From Aminobacter sp. HY435 (lineage in GTDB: Bacteria; Pseudomonadota; Alphaproteobacteria; Rhizobiales; Rhizobiaceae): 64,000 nucleotides of DNA. Shown piece after piece: positions 9,654 through 21,553 of this stretch. The position numbers and the translations under genes were made by a program. The DNA lies in contig NZ_JANKZL010000006.1 in NCBI RefSeq assembly GCF_027568395.1, positions 348,977 to 412,976 on the forward strand, given 5' to 3'. Every line of letters begins with the position of its first letter. The stretch's first letter is position 1. The notes beneath the pieces were generated by a model, which worked only from the letters and a program-made list of their open reading frames with translations, did not search any database and was not told where the DNA came from.

Positions 9654-12600
9654 ATGGACATCGTCAAGCTTGCGATCCGCAATGCGCGGCTGACCCTGTC
9701 GGTCCTGCTGTTTCTGGTCATCGCCGGTGCGCTTTCGTACCGCGCGGTGCCCAAGGAGGCAGAGCCGGACGTCGCCATTCCGATCATGTATGTCAGCCTG
9801 ATCTATCAGGGCATTTCACCCGAAGACGCCGAGCGGCTGCTTCTGAGGCCGGTTGAATCGCAGCTCAAGAGCCTGAAGGGGCTCAAGGAGATGCGCTCCA
9901 ACGCCTTTCAGGGCGGCGCCAACGTCATCGTCGAATTCGATCCGTCGACCGACCTCAGCGACGCGCTGATCGACACCCGCAACAAGGTGCAGGATGCCAA
10001 GCGCGACCTGCCGGCGGGCGTCGAGGAGCCGACGGTCAACGAAGTCAACCTGTCGGAATTCCCGGTTCTGGTCGTCACCCTGTCGGGCGACGTGCCGGAA
10101 CGGGCGCTGACGGTCGCCGCCAAGAAACTGCGCGACCAGATCGAGGAAGTTCCGGGCGTGCTGGAAGGCACGCTGCAGGGCTCGCGTGACGAACTCGTCG
10201 AGGCGATCATCGACCCGGTCAAGCTGTCGTCCTACGGGCTCCAGCTCGACCAGCTGATCCAGGGCATCAGCCAGTCCAACAGCCTGGTTGCCGCCGGCGC
10301 GATCGAAGGCTCCGAGGGCAAGTATGCCGTCAAGGTTCCGGCGCTGATCGAAACGCCCGAGGATGTCGCGCGCCTGCCTGTCGTGGCAACGCCCAATGCC
10401 GTCGTCCGCGTCCAGGATCTCGCCACTGTGCGCTCGACGTTCAAGGACGCCGAGACCATCACGCGCCTAGACGGCAAGCCGGCCATCGCGATCGAGGTCA
10501 AGAAGCGCATCGGCGCCAACATCGTCGAAACCATCGACGGCGCGAAGGCCGTGGCCGATGCATTCGTCAAGACTGCGCCAGAGGGCATGCAGGTCACCTA
10601 CACGCAGGACAAGTCGGTCTTCGTCAACCAGCTTTTGACCGACCTGCAGAACCACGTCCTGATCGCCGTCATCCTGGTCTTCATCGTCATCCTCTACGCG
10701 CTGTCGGGTCGTGCCTCGCTGCTGATCGGCCTGGCCATCCCGTCGTCGTTCCTGATGGGCATCCTGGCCTTGGCGCTGATGGGCTACACGATCAACATGA
10801 TCGTGCTGTTCTCGCTGATCCTTGCGGTCGGCATGCTCGTCGACGACGCCATCATCGTCACCGAGTTCGCCGAGCGGCGCATGTCGGAAGGCATGCCCAA
10901 GGAAGAGGCGTTCGAGCTGGCGGCCAAGCGCATGGCCGGCCCGGTCATCGCCGCCACCATGACCCGCATCGCGGCATTTTCGCCGCTGCTGTTCTGGCCC
11001 GGCATCATCGGCGACTTCATGAAGTATCTGCCGATCACGCTGATCGTGACGCTGGCGGCGTCGATGGCCTATGCGCTGATCTTCGCGCCGACGCTTGGCG
11101 CCCTGTTCGCCAAGGCCCCGGCCCACACCGAGGAAGACCACAAGGACGGCACCTACATGGCCGTCGTCAAGAAGGCCGTGCGCTTCCCGGTCACCGCCCT
11201 GGTGCTGACGGTCGCGCTGCTCGTCGGCGGCACCTACGCCTATGTGAAGCTTGGCAACGGCGTCGAGTTCTTCCCGACCGTCGAGCCCGACTACGGCCTG
11301 CTCTATGTCCACGCCCGCGGCAACCTCTCGCTCGAGGAGATGGACGCAGCCACGCGCGAGGCCGAAAACCGCATGCTGGGCTGGCCGGGCATCAAGTCCG
11401 TCTACACCCGCTCGGGCAAGACGCGTGGCGGCCAGGACATCCCCGAAGATGTCGTCGGCGTGATCCAGTACGAGTTCGTCGACTGGCGCGAACGCAAGTC
11501 GGCGCACACCATCCTCGATGAGTTGCGCACCGCGATGGCCGGCATTCCCGGCGTCGACGTCGAGGTGCGCGTGCCCGACGCAGGCCCGCCGACCGGCAAG
11601 GCGATCCAGGTGCAGTTGTCCGCGGTCGACCCCACCGGCCTCAACGACTACGCCAAGCAGGTCGCCGCTGCGGTCGCCAAGGTGCCCGGCGTCATCGACA
11701 TTTCCGATGGCCTGCCGCCGCCCGGCATCGACTGGGCGCTGGAAGTCGACCGCTCCAAGGCCGCCCAGTACGGGGTCAGCCCGACCGCTGTCGGCACCGT
11801 CGTCCAGCTGGTGACGACAGGTCTCAAGCTGACCGACTATCGCCCGGCGGGCGCCGACGACGCCGTCGACATCCGCCTGCGTTTGCCCGAGGACCGCCGC
11901 ACGCTCGCAGCCCTCGACCAGTTGCGCATCGTCACCCCGCAGGGTTCGGTGCCGATCTCCAACTTCGTCTCGCGCAAGCCCGAACTGACCGTCGGTATCC
12001 TCAACCGCATCGACGCCAAGCGCACGATCACGATCCAGGGCAACGTCGCGACCGGCTACCAGGTTGCGGCGGTGCAGGCGGAAGTCAGCAAGGCCGTCAG
12101 CGAGATGGCCCAGCCCGGCATCGACTGGAAGCTGGCCGGTTCGAACGAAGACAGCGCCGAGGCCAGCGCCTTCCTGGGTAATGCCTTCGGCGCGGCGATC
12201 TTCCTGATCTTCATCGTGCTTCTGGCGCAGTTCAACAAGTTCACCAGCGTGATCCTGGTGCTGACCTGCGTGGTCATGGCGACCGTCGGCGCCCTGCTCG
12301 GCATGCTGCTGACGGGACAGTCCTTCGTCATCGTCATGTCCGGCATCGGCATGATCGCGCTGGCGGGCGTGGTGGTGAACAACAACATCGTGTTGATCGA
12401 CACCTACGACCGGCTGCGCGAGGAAGGCTGGAACAAGACCGACGCGGTGCTGCAGACCTGCCGCGAGCGTGCGCGCCCGGTGGTGCTGACCGCACTGTCG
12501 GCGATCCTCGGCGTGCTGCCGATCGCCTTTGGCCTTGGCTTGGAAATCTTCCATCACGAGACGACGATCAATGCGCCGTCGACGCAATGGTGGATTGCCT

Positions 12601-12827
12601 TGTCGTCGGCGATTGTCTTCGGCCTGTCCTTTGCCACCGTGCTGACGCTGGTGGTGACGCCGGCGATGCTGATGGTGTTCACGCGTGAAAAGCGGAAGCC
12701 AGGTCAGCGCAGCTGGTTCGGCAACATGTTCAGGTGGGGCCGGGAGCGCTTCTCGCGCGACACCGGCATGCCGCCTGCGCCAAAGCACGACGCGCCTGAC
12801 GTGGCCTTCCCCAAGGCCGCCGAATAG
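9654..12827 (+). CDS. RND efflux pump, inner-membrane permease
   Basis: A 1057-residue AcrB/MexB-superfamily transporter with the duplicated architecture of the family: TM1 at residues 11-28, a large periplasmic porter loop, a TM2-6 block at about 335-480 that carries the proton-relay pair in AVGMLVDDAIIVTEFAERR, then a second half with TM8-12 around 840-1020. It is an HAE1-like hydrophobic/amphiphilic efflux pump energised by proton motive force. Its closest relatives appear to be the shorter-adaptor alphaproteobacterial type rather than AcrB itself. It forms an operon with the adaptor and is closed by a strong terminator at 12852. Confidence 0.95.
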   Translation: MDIVKLAIRNARLTLSVLLFLVIAGALSYRAVPKEAEPDVAIPIMYVSLIYQGISPEDAERLLLRPVESQLKSLKGLKEMRSNAFQGGANVIVEFDPSTDLSDALIDTRNKVQDAKRDLPAGVEEPTVNEVNLSEFPVLVVTLSGDVPERALTVAAKKLRDQIEEVPGVLEGTLQGSRDELVEAIIDPVKLSSYGLQLDQLIQGISQSNSLVAAGAIEGSEGKYAVKVPALIETPEDVARLPVVATPNAVVRVQDLATVRSTFKDAETITRLDGKPAIAIEVKKRIGANIVETIDGAKAVADAFVKTAPEGMQVTYTQDKSVFVNQLLTDLQNHVLIAVILVFIVILYALSGRASLLIGLAIPSSFLMGILALALMGYTINMIVLFSLILAVGMLVDDAIIVTEFAERRMSEGMPKEEAFELAAKRMAGPVIAATMTRIAAFSPLLFWPGIIGDFMKYLPITLIVTLAASMAYALIFAPTLGALFAKAPAHTEEDHKDGTYMAVVKKAVRFPVTALVLTVALLVGGTYAYVKLGNGVEFFPTVEPDYGLLYVHARGNLSLEEMDAATREAENRMLGWPGIKSVYTRSGKTRGGQDIPEDVVGVIQYEFVDWRERKSAHTILDELRTAMAGIPGVDVEVRVPDAGPPTGKAIQVQLSAVDPTGLNDYAKQVAAAVAKVPGVIDISDGLPPPGIDWALEVDRSKAAQYGVSPTAVGTVVQLVTTGLKLTDYRPAGADDAVDIRLRLPEDRRTLAALDQLRIVTPQGSVPISNFVSRKPELTVGILNRIDAKRTITIQGNVATGYQVAAVQAEVSKAVSEMAQPGIDWKLAGSNEDSAEASAFLGNAFGAAIFLIFIVLLAQFNKFTSVILVLTCVVMATVGALLGMLLTGQSFVIVMSGIGMIALAGVVVNNNIVLIDTYDRLREEGWNKTDAVLQTCRERARPVVLTALSAILGVLPIAFGLGLEIFHHETTINAPSTQWWIALSSAIVFGLSFATVLTLVVTPAMLMVFTREKRKPGQRSWFGNMFRWGRERFSRDTGMPPAPKHDAPDVAFPKAAE

Positions 12828-12851
12828 CCGGCACGCGCAAACCGGATCAAG

Positions 12852-12879
12852 GGCCGCCCGAAACGCCGGGCGGCCTTTT
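12852..12879 (+). terminator. Rho-independent terminator of the RND operon
   Basis: A perfect nine-base-pair GC stem (12852-12860 with 12867-12875) and six-base loop are followed directly by TTTT, 25 bases after the pump stop codon. Confidence 0.9.
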
Positions 12880-12919
12880 GCGTTCAGCTTTTGGAAACAG
12901 GGAATCCGGGGCTTGATCC

Positions 12920-13053
12920 ATGACATTGACGACACTGCTGCTCGTCATCCTGATCCTGATCCTGATCGGCGCCATACCGCGTGGCCGCACTCGCGCTCGT
13001 GGGGCAACGGCCCCTCCGGCAGCGGCCCTCTCCGCAGCTGTCGCGGCGCTTGA
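12920..13053 (+). pseudogene. DUF3309-family small membrane protein, frameshifted
   Basis: The ATG at 12920 opens MTLTTLLLVILILILIGAIP, the hallmark N-terminus of DUF3309 proteins (about 50 residues). After the codon for Pro at 12977-12979 the next family residues (WPHSRSWGNGPSG) are found only in another frame starting at 12982, so about one base appears to be missing (or two extra). The expected second hydrophobic stretch is not recognisable; the shifted frame ends at 13053 in RSCRGA. The gene is therefore probably broken in two ways. A sequencing error in the first lesion cannot be excluded. Confidence 0.6.
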
Positions 13054-13066
13054 GAGGATGTACATC

Positions 13067-14254
13067 CTATTCGGCGGGCGCGGCCTGCGACATCGGCTTG
13101 AAGTCGGCGTGACGGGCAAGCCCCGCCATCAGGCTGACGACGACAAGCAGCCCCGAAAGCGTGACGAAGATCGGCGCGAAGCCGGTGCGCTCGGCGACGA
13201 AGCCGATGGCCGAGGGCGCCACGAGGATACCGGAATAGCCCATGGTCGTGACCACGCTCATGCCGATGTTCGACGGCACGCCGGGCTGGTTGCCGGCAGC
13301 GGAGAAGGCGATCGGCACCATGTTGGCGACGCCGAGGCCGCACATCGCGAACGCCGCGATGGCGACCCATGGGCTCGGCGCGAGGCCGGCCGCGAACATG
13401 CCCGCCGCGGCAAGCAGCGCCGAAACGCGCAGCGTGTTGACCGCGCCGAAGCGGTTGCGCACGCCGTCGCCAAGGAATCGCATCAACGCCATGATGCCGG
13501 AGAACGCGGCGAAGGCGAAACCGGCGGTGGCGATGTCGGCGCCGAGCTCCTGCTGGAGATAGAGCGCGCCCCAGTCGAGAACGGCCCCTTCGGGCACCAT
13601 CGAAAACAGCGCCATGATCCCGACCAGATAGATGGTGGGCAGGCGCGGCAGGCGGAAATGACGATGCTCAAGCGCCACCGGCTTGTCTTCGCCGACGAGG
13701 TGGCGCAGCGCGAATGCCGACATCGCAGCGGCAGCGATGGTAACGAAACCGGCATGCGCCAGATAGCCGAAACTCTGGATCAGAATGCCGCCGATCGCGC
13801 CGCCAGCGAAGCCGCCAAGGCTCCAGAAGCCGTGCGAAGACGACATGATGGCGCGGCCGAGCTTCTTTTCCACCGCCACCGCATTGGCGTTCATCGCCAC
13901 GTCCATGGCGCCAATCGAGCCGCCGAAGATGAACATGGTGATCGCCGCCAGCCAGACATTGGGCGCAAGCGCCACCAGCAGCAGCGCGAACACCACGACC
14001 CAGGCAAAACCGACCACCACCGGTCGTGAACCACGCTTGGTCATCAGGTAGCCCGAAACCGGCATGGCGGTCAGCGCACCGAGGCCGAACACCAGGATCA
14101 GCATGCCGAGGATGAACTCGCTGATCCCGAGGCGGCCGAGCAGCAACGGGATCTGCGTCGCCCAGCTGCCGGTGACGAAGCCGTTGATGAAGAAAGCGGC
14201 GGCGACTGCCCAGCGGCCGCGCCTGGCGATGTCGGAGGCGTTGATGGCGTTCAT
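13067..14254 (-). CDS. MFS transporter (YbjJ-like)
   Basis: A 395-residue major facilitator protein with about 12 hydrophobic segments. The N-terminus (WAVAAAFFINGFVTGSWATQIP) and the loop SGYLMTKRGSRPVV resemble the E. coli YbjJ/fucose-permease-like branch, which includes sugar and drug exporters of unknown substrate. A central cytoplasmic loop around residues 195-205 separates the two six-helix halves. The start at 14254 gives MNAINASDIARRGRW. It stands alone, converging with the broken DUF3309 gene; its upstream region (14255-14610) is shared with the divergent SH3-domain gene. Confidence 0.85.
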   Translation of the reverse strand: MNAINASDIARRGRWAVAAAFFINGFVTGSWATQIPLLLGRLGISEFILGMLILVFGLGALTAMPVSGYLMTKRGSRPVVVGFAWVVVFALLLVALAPNVWLAAITMFIFGGSIGAMDVAMNANAVAVEKKLGRAIMSSSHGFWSLGGFAGGAIGGILIQSFGYLAHAGFVTIAAAAMSAFALRHLVGEDKPVALEHRHFRLPRLPTIYLVGIMALFSMVPEGAVLDWGALYLQQELGADIATAGFAFAAFSGIMALMRFLGDGVRNRFGAVNTLRVSALLAAAGMFAAGLAPSPWVAIAAFAMCGLGVANMVPIAFSAAGNQPGVPSNIGMSVVTTMGYSGILVAPSAIGFVAERTGFAPIFVTLSGLLVVVSLMAGLARHADFKPMSQAAPAE

Positions 14255-14610
14255 AGGTTGCGGCTCCTAGCATAGCGGCGCTGCCGCCGAAATCGATTTC
14301 AGGCCGCCGCACATACTTCAGATTCAAACGGCTGGCACGCCGTTGCCCAAGGCGGTCGATGAATGGCCTGATCGACACAACTTTAAATCGATTGAAATTG
14401 ACGTCAACCCGAAGCTGGGCACATCGATTGGGCCAACGGTTAACCAAGGTTAATTTCTGCCCGAATTCCGTCCAATAGCCGATGTAGGCGAATTCCGAGG
14501 AACCGCGGCGGAACAGGCAACACTTCCGCTCGCACGCATTTGCAGCATGTCTTGGGTTGGGGGTCGATGCCGGCTGGCAGCCGGATCGCATCGTTGTGGA
14601 GTTTTGTACC
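14255..14610. other. Divergent intergenic region, no gene
   Basis: This 356-base stretch separates the divergent MFS and SH3-domain genes. It is locally AT-richer around 14385-14460 and carries the self-complementary run GGTTAACCAAGGTTAA near 14436-14451, a plausible promoter/operator zone. The two TTAA boxes are six bases apart, one short of the CtrA consensus spacing. No open frame has a credible start. Confidence 0.5.
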
Positions 14611-15420
14611 ATGAATACCCCCGCGTTCCCTGCTGTCGCGACTGGCGGCACGCTTGCGCTGCACGGTCAGCTCAGCAGCCTGTCGCCGTCCCGTTTCCTG
14701 GCCTCTCGCACAGCGGTCATCGCTGCTGGCTGCATTGCCGCCGTGGCCATCGTCGCTGCCGGGTCACTCTGGCCGGCAACTGCCCCAACCGACCCGACGC
14801 AGACTGCGGCCGTGCCTGTGCAGCACGCAACAGTCGACACCACTGCCGCGGTCAGCGCCGACGCGTCGGCAGGCGCCGGCGACACCGTCGCCACCAAGCA
14901 GGCGCGCCAGCCCGCGCCCGTCATGCGTGAAGCAGAGGTCCTGCCGGTAACGACCTCACGCTTCGAGAACGTGGCGGCTTCCGGGCCAGACGAGCGCACC
15001 GGCCCAGGCTCAGGCCTGGGGACCTTTGTCCAGCCAGCCATCCCCTCGACAGTTGCCGGGATTGCCGAGGGGTTGCGCGGCTCGATCGACGTCCAGGTGG
15101 CGGAGAGCGAGGCCGAGGTGGCGATGCTTGAGGCGTCGACCGGCATGATCGACCCATTGGCGAGCGGCGAAGCTGCGGCACTGAACGGCCCGCTGCCCGC
15201 TCTTCGTCCTGCCAAGGCGGCCAAATACGCCAATCTGCGCGATGGTCCCGCTGACGAGTCGAATGTCATTCTTGTCGTGCCGGCGAATGCCGCAATCGAG
15301 GCCGAAACCGACTGCAACTGGTGCACAGTCGTCTACAACGGCCAGCGCGGCTTCATGTACAAGAGCCTGATCCGCCGCAGCGTGGCCGAGGAAGCCTCGA
15401 GCGGCCAGGGGCTGTTCTAG
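14611..15420 (+). CDS. SH3b-domain membrane-anchored protein
   Basis: A 269-residue protein. One membrane segment lies at about residues 34-54 (AVIAAGCIAAVAIVAAGSLWP). A long, low-complexity Ala/Thr/Pro linker then leads to a C-terminal bacterial SH3 domain (AAKYANLRDGPADESNVILVVPANAAIE, then CNWCTVVYNGQRGFMYKSLI). Bacterial SH3 domains commonly bind cell-wall material; the topology implies an inner-membrane anchor with the SH3 domain in the periplasm. I chose ATG 14611, preceded by GTGGAG; an upstream in-frame start at 14557 would add 18 residues. Exact role unknown. Confidence 0.8.
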   Translation: MNTPAFPAVATGGTLALHGQLSSLSPSRFLASRTAVIAAGCIAAVAIVAAGSLWPATAPTDPTQTAAVPVQHATVDTTAAVSADASAGAGDTVATKQARQPAPVMREAEVLPVTTSRFENVAASGPDERTGPGSGLGTFVQPAIPSTVAGIAEGLRGSIDVQVAESEAEVAMLEASTGMIDPLASGEAAALNGPLPALRPAKAAKYANLRDGPADESNVILVVPANAAIEAETDCNWCTVVYNGQRGFMYKSLIRRSVAEEASSGQGLF

Positions 15421-15521
15421 AGCAATCCCAGGAAAAGTGTGACGCGGTTTTCCGTTCGGAATTGCGTCAAAACAAGGAGATAGAGCGTTTTCGCGATCCG
15501 AAGAAAAGCGAAAATGCGCTA
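15419..15521. repeat. Rhizobial-type intergenic palindromic repeat
   Basis: Two adjacent imperfect palindromes, AGCAATCCCAGGAAAAGTGT and its following arm ending GGAATTGCG, then AGAGCGTTTTCGCGATC with AGAAAAGCGAAAATGCGCT. I recognise this composite as a common intergenic repeat of Mesorhizobium-like genomes; it begins in the stop codon of the SH3-domain gene. Different in sequence from the A/B repeat found five times elsewhere in the window. Confidence 0.65.
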
Positions 15522-15563
15522 AGGCTGGCGCGCCGCACGTTATGACGCGCGGCACATCTGCAA

Positions 15564-19022
<3,459 letters not shown>

Positions 19023-19160
19023 GTAAACACTCCAAACACCGGAAATTGAGAAGCGGCGAATGATTAGCGGGAAAATGCTGCAGTGCAACCCAAATCAGAA
19101 GTCTTTAAACCGATTTAATTTCCGTAGCGGCAGGGCCGTCATTTATTGCGGACCGGCAAA

Positions 19161-19190
19161 TAAAAATGCCCGGCGCAAAGCGCCGGGCAT
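19161..19190 (-). terminator. Rho-independent terminator of the liv operon
   Basis: The arms ATGCCCGGCG and CGCCGGGCAT (19166-19190) are perfectly complementary around a short loop; read on the minus strand the stem is followed by TTTTTATTT, 25 bases after the livK stop. Confidence 0.9.
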
Positions 19191-19214
19191 CTGTCGTAAA
19201 ACGACGTCGAGAGC

Positions 19215-20330
19215 TTACTTCTGCGGCTTGTAGGTGTACTTGCCGTCGTCGCCCTTGACCCATTCATACATGATGTAGCCTGGCAGCTTCGGGTCGCCCT
19301 TTTCGTCGAAGCCCATCTCGCCGAGCACGGTCGGGAAGGTGTTGGCCTTCATGGCCTTCGCCACTTCCTGCGGATCGGTCGAGCCGGCCTTCTTGGCGGC
19401 GTCGGCGATCACCTGCATGGCTGCATAGGAGTACAGCGTGTAGGCTTCAGGGTTGAAGCCGGCAGCGCGGAACTTCTCGACCAGCGCGTTGTTTTCCGGG
19501 TTCAGCGTCGGATCGGGACCGAAGGTGTTGAGCGTACCGGCAACCGCGTCGCCGGCGATCGAGGCCAGTTCGTTCGACACGATGCCATCGCCCGAGACGA
19601 GGGTTGCCTTCAGGCCCTGGTCAGCTGCCTGACGGATGATCAGGCCGGCTTCGGTGTGCAGACCGCCCCAGTAGATGATCGTGACGCCGGCTTCCTTCAT
19701 CTTGCCGATCAGCGCCGAGAAGTCCTTGTCGCCGATGTTGACGCCTTCGTACATGACTTCCGTCAGGCCGGCTGTGTTCATCGCCTTCTTGGTTTCGTCG
19801 GCGAGGCCCTGGCCGTAAGGCGTCTTGTCGTGGATGACCGCGATCTTGCCGTCCTTGAACTTCTCGGCGAGATATGCGCCGGCGATGGCGCCCTGCTGGT
19901 CGTCGCGGCCGCAGGTGCGGAAGGTGTTCCACAGGCCGCGTTCGGTGAACTGCGGGTTCGTCGCAGCCGGGGTGACTTCGAGGATGCCGTTCTCGGCGTA
20001 AACTTCCGAGGCCGGGATCGAGACGCCCGAGTTGAAGTGACCGACAACGAACTTGACGCCGTCGGCGACGAACTTGTTGGCGACCGAAATGCCCTGCTTC
20101 GGATCGGAGACGTCGTCGCCGACCACGAGCTTGATCTGCTCGCCGTTGATGCCGCCAGCTGCGTTGATGTCTGCAACGGCCTGCTCCGCGCCCTTCTGGA
20201 GCTGCGCTCCGAAGGCAGCGTTAGGACCGGTGATCGGGCCGGCCACGCCGACGATGATCTCGGCCCATGCGCTGCCGCTGAAAGCGACGAGCGCCGTCAG
20301 CGCAACCGCCGACAAAAGTGACTTCTTCAT
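19215..20330 (-). CDS. livK: Branched-chain amino-acid ABC transporter, substrate-binding protein
   Basis: A 371-residue periplasmic LIV-type binding protein. The signal peptide ends SGSAWA (about residue 23). The mature protein has the family motifs [43 protein letters not shown] and [10 protein letters not shown]. It delivers branched-chain or other hydrophobic amino acids to LivHMGF. I chose ATG 20330, which has GGGAG seven bases upstream; a GTG two codons earlier is less likely. It is the last gene of the liv set, with a 135-base gap after the DUF6867 gene, so it may also have its own promoter, which suits the high demand for binding protein. Confidence 0.93.
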   Translation of the reverse strand: MKKSLLSAVALTALVAFSGSAWAEIIVGVAGPITGPNAAFGAQLQKGAEQAVADINAAGGINGEQIKLVVGDDVSDPKQGISVANKFVADGVKFVVGHFNSGVSIPASEVYAENGILEVTPAATNPQFTERGLWNTFRTCGRDDQQGAIAGAYLAEKFKDGKIAVIHDKTPYGQGLADETKKAMNTAGLTEVMYEGVNIGDKDFSALIGKMKEAGVTIIYWGGLHTEAGLIIRQAADQGLKATLVSGDGIVSNELASIAGDAVAGTLNTFGPDPTLNPENNALVEKFRAAGFNPEAYTLYSYAAMQVIADAAKKAGSTDPQEVAKAMKANTFPTVLGEMGFDEKGDPKLPGYIMYEWVKGDDGKYTYKPQK

Positions 20331-20465
20331 TGACACACTCCCATTAATTGAGTGGGCGTGGAGTTTCTTTCATGCGATGCCCACCCATATCGCAGAAAGG
20401 CGAGTTTGCCGATTTTCCGGCAGTTGTCACGCCGATTCATTGGCGAATCGGCGTCGTAGAACCCC

Positions 20466-20813
20466 TTAAGTCTTCGCGCGCCAAGAAAGAGGCGACGCCT
20501 TTTCATAGAGCCAGTGGTATTGCTTCACCATCTGGTTGGTGCGCGTGTATTTGTAGCCAAGCGTCGCCAACACCAGCAGCACGATAGTATCCACCACGTA
20601 GTATTGCAGCGAGAACATCGTGCCGTTGAACAGGGCGTGATGGATGAACCGCACGCCGAGCCCAAGCCCGAGAATGTAGATCAGCAGCTGCGGATAGCTG
20701 CGCCAGGTCTGGGCGCAGGCGCGGCCGGTCATCCACGCCGCCCACCCGCCCAAAAGGCAGGTGACGAAAAAGAACTGCCAGATCGAGGGTTCCTCGTAGA
20801 GAATACCTTGCAT
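20466..20813 (-). CDS. DUF6867 liv-operon-associated membrane protein
   Basis: A 115-residue protein with about three hydrophobic segments (FFFVTCLLGGWAAWMTG, LLIYILGLGLGVRFIHHALF, YVVDTIVLLVLATLGYKY) and conserved C-terminal TRTNQMVKQYHWLYE. I recognise it as the small membrane protein that regularly sits between livF and livK in Rhizobiales. Its role is not established; the constant linkage suggests an accessory part of the amino-acid transporter. It follows livF after 11 bases. Confidence 0.8.
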   Translation of the reverse strand: MQGILYEEPSIWQFFFVTCLLGGWAAWMTGRACAQTWRSYPQLLIYILGLGLGVRFIHHALFNGTMFSLQYYVVDTIVLLVLATLGYKYTRTNQMVKQYHWLYEKASPLSWRAKT

Positions 20814-20824
20814 GATAGGAACTC

Positions 20825-21553
20825 CTAGTGGCGACCGCCTTCGAGATAGGCGGCGCGAACCTCTGGATCGGCGAGCAGGTCCTTGCCGGAGCCGCTCATC
20901 GTGACGACGCCGTTGACCATGACATAGCCGCGTGTGGCGAGCTTGAGCGCGCCGAACGCATTTTGCTCGACCAGGAACACGGTCAGGCCCTGCGTGCGGT
21001 TGAGTTCGCGGATGGCGTCGAAAATCTGTTTGACGATCAGCGGCGCAAGGCCCAGCGAAGGCTCGTCGAGCAACAGCAGCTTCGGACGCGCCATCAGCGC
21101 GCGGCCGATCGACAGCATCTGCTGTTCGCCGCCCGACAGCGTGCCGCCGCGCTGGTTGATGCGCTCCTTCAGACGCGGGAACAGGGTGAAGACCTTCTCC
21201 ACGTCCTCGTCGAAATGCTGCAGCTTGTCGAGGCTCGCGCCCATCTGCAGGTTTTCCAGCACCGTCATGCGCGGGAAGATGCGCCGCCCCTCCGGCGACT
21301 GCGCGATGCGCAGCCGGGCGATTTCATGCGTCGGCATGTCGGTGATGTCTGTGCCGGCGAAGGTGATGGTGCCGCTGCGCGCCCGGGGCGTGCCGAAGAT
21401 GGTCATCATCAGGGTCGATTTGCCAGCACCATTGGCTCCGATCAGGGCGACGATCTCGCCCTGGTTGACGGTGACATTGACACCGTTGAGCGCCCGGATG
21501 TTGCCGTAGTAAGTCTCGACATTCTTGACGTCGAGCAAGACCTGGTCCGTCAC
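20825..21553 (-). CDS. livF: Branched-chain amino-acid ABC transporter ATPase LivF
   Basis: A 242-residue ABC ATPase. Walker A GANGAGKST, the signature LSGGEQQML and Walker B LLLLDEPSLGLAP are intact, followed by the switch His in FLVEQNA-type context (LVEQN, characteristic of LivF). GTG start at 21553 overlaps the livG stop by three bases (GTGA arrangement), indicating translational coupling. Confidence 0.96.
   Translation of the reverse strand: MTDQVLLDVKNVETYYGNIRALNGVNVTVNQGEIVALIGANGAGKSTLMMTIFGTPRARSGTITFAGTDITDMPTHEIARLRIAQSPEGRRIFPRMTVLENLQMGASLDKLQHFDEDVEKVFTLFPRLKERINQRGGTLSGGEQQMLSIGRALMARPKLLLLDEPSLGLAPLIVKQIFDAIRELNRTQGLTVFLVEQNAFGALKLATRGYVMVNGVVTMSGSGKDLLADPEVRAAYLEGGRH

Noticed and set aside
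10467..12935. An 822-codon frame on the minus strand opposite the RND pump
   Set aside because: No domain or signal; His/Asp/Arg-rich antisense shadow of a strongly supported transporter gene.
14436..14451. Possible CtrA-binding site (two TTAA boxes)
   Set aside because: The boxes are six, not seven, bases apart and the flanks do not match the consensus.
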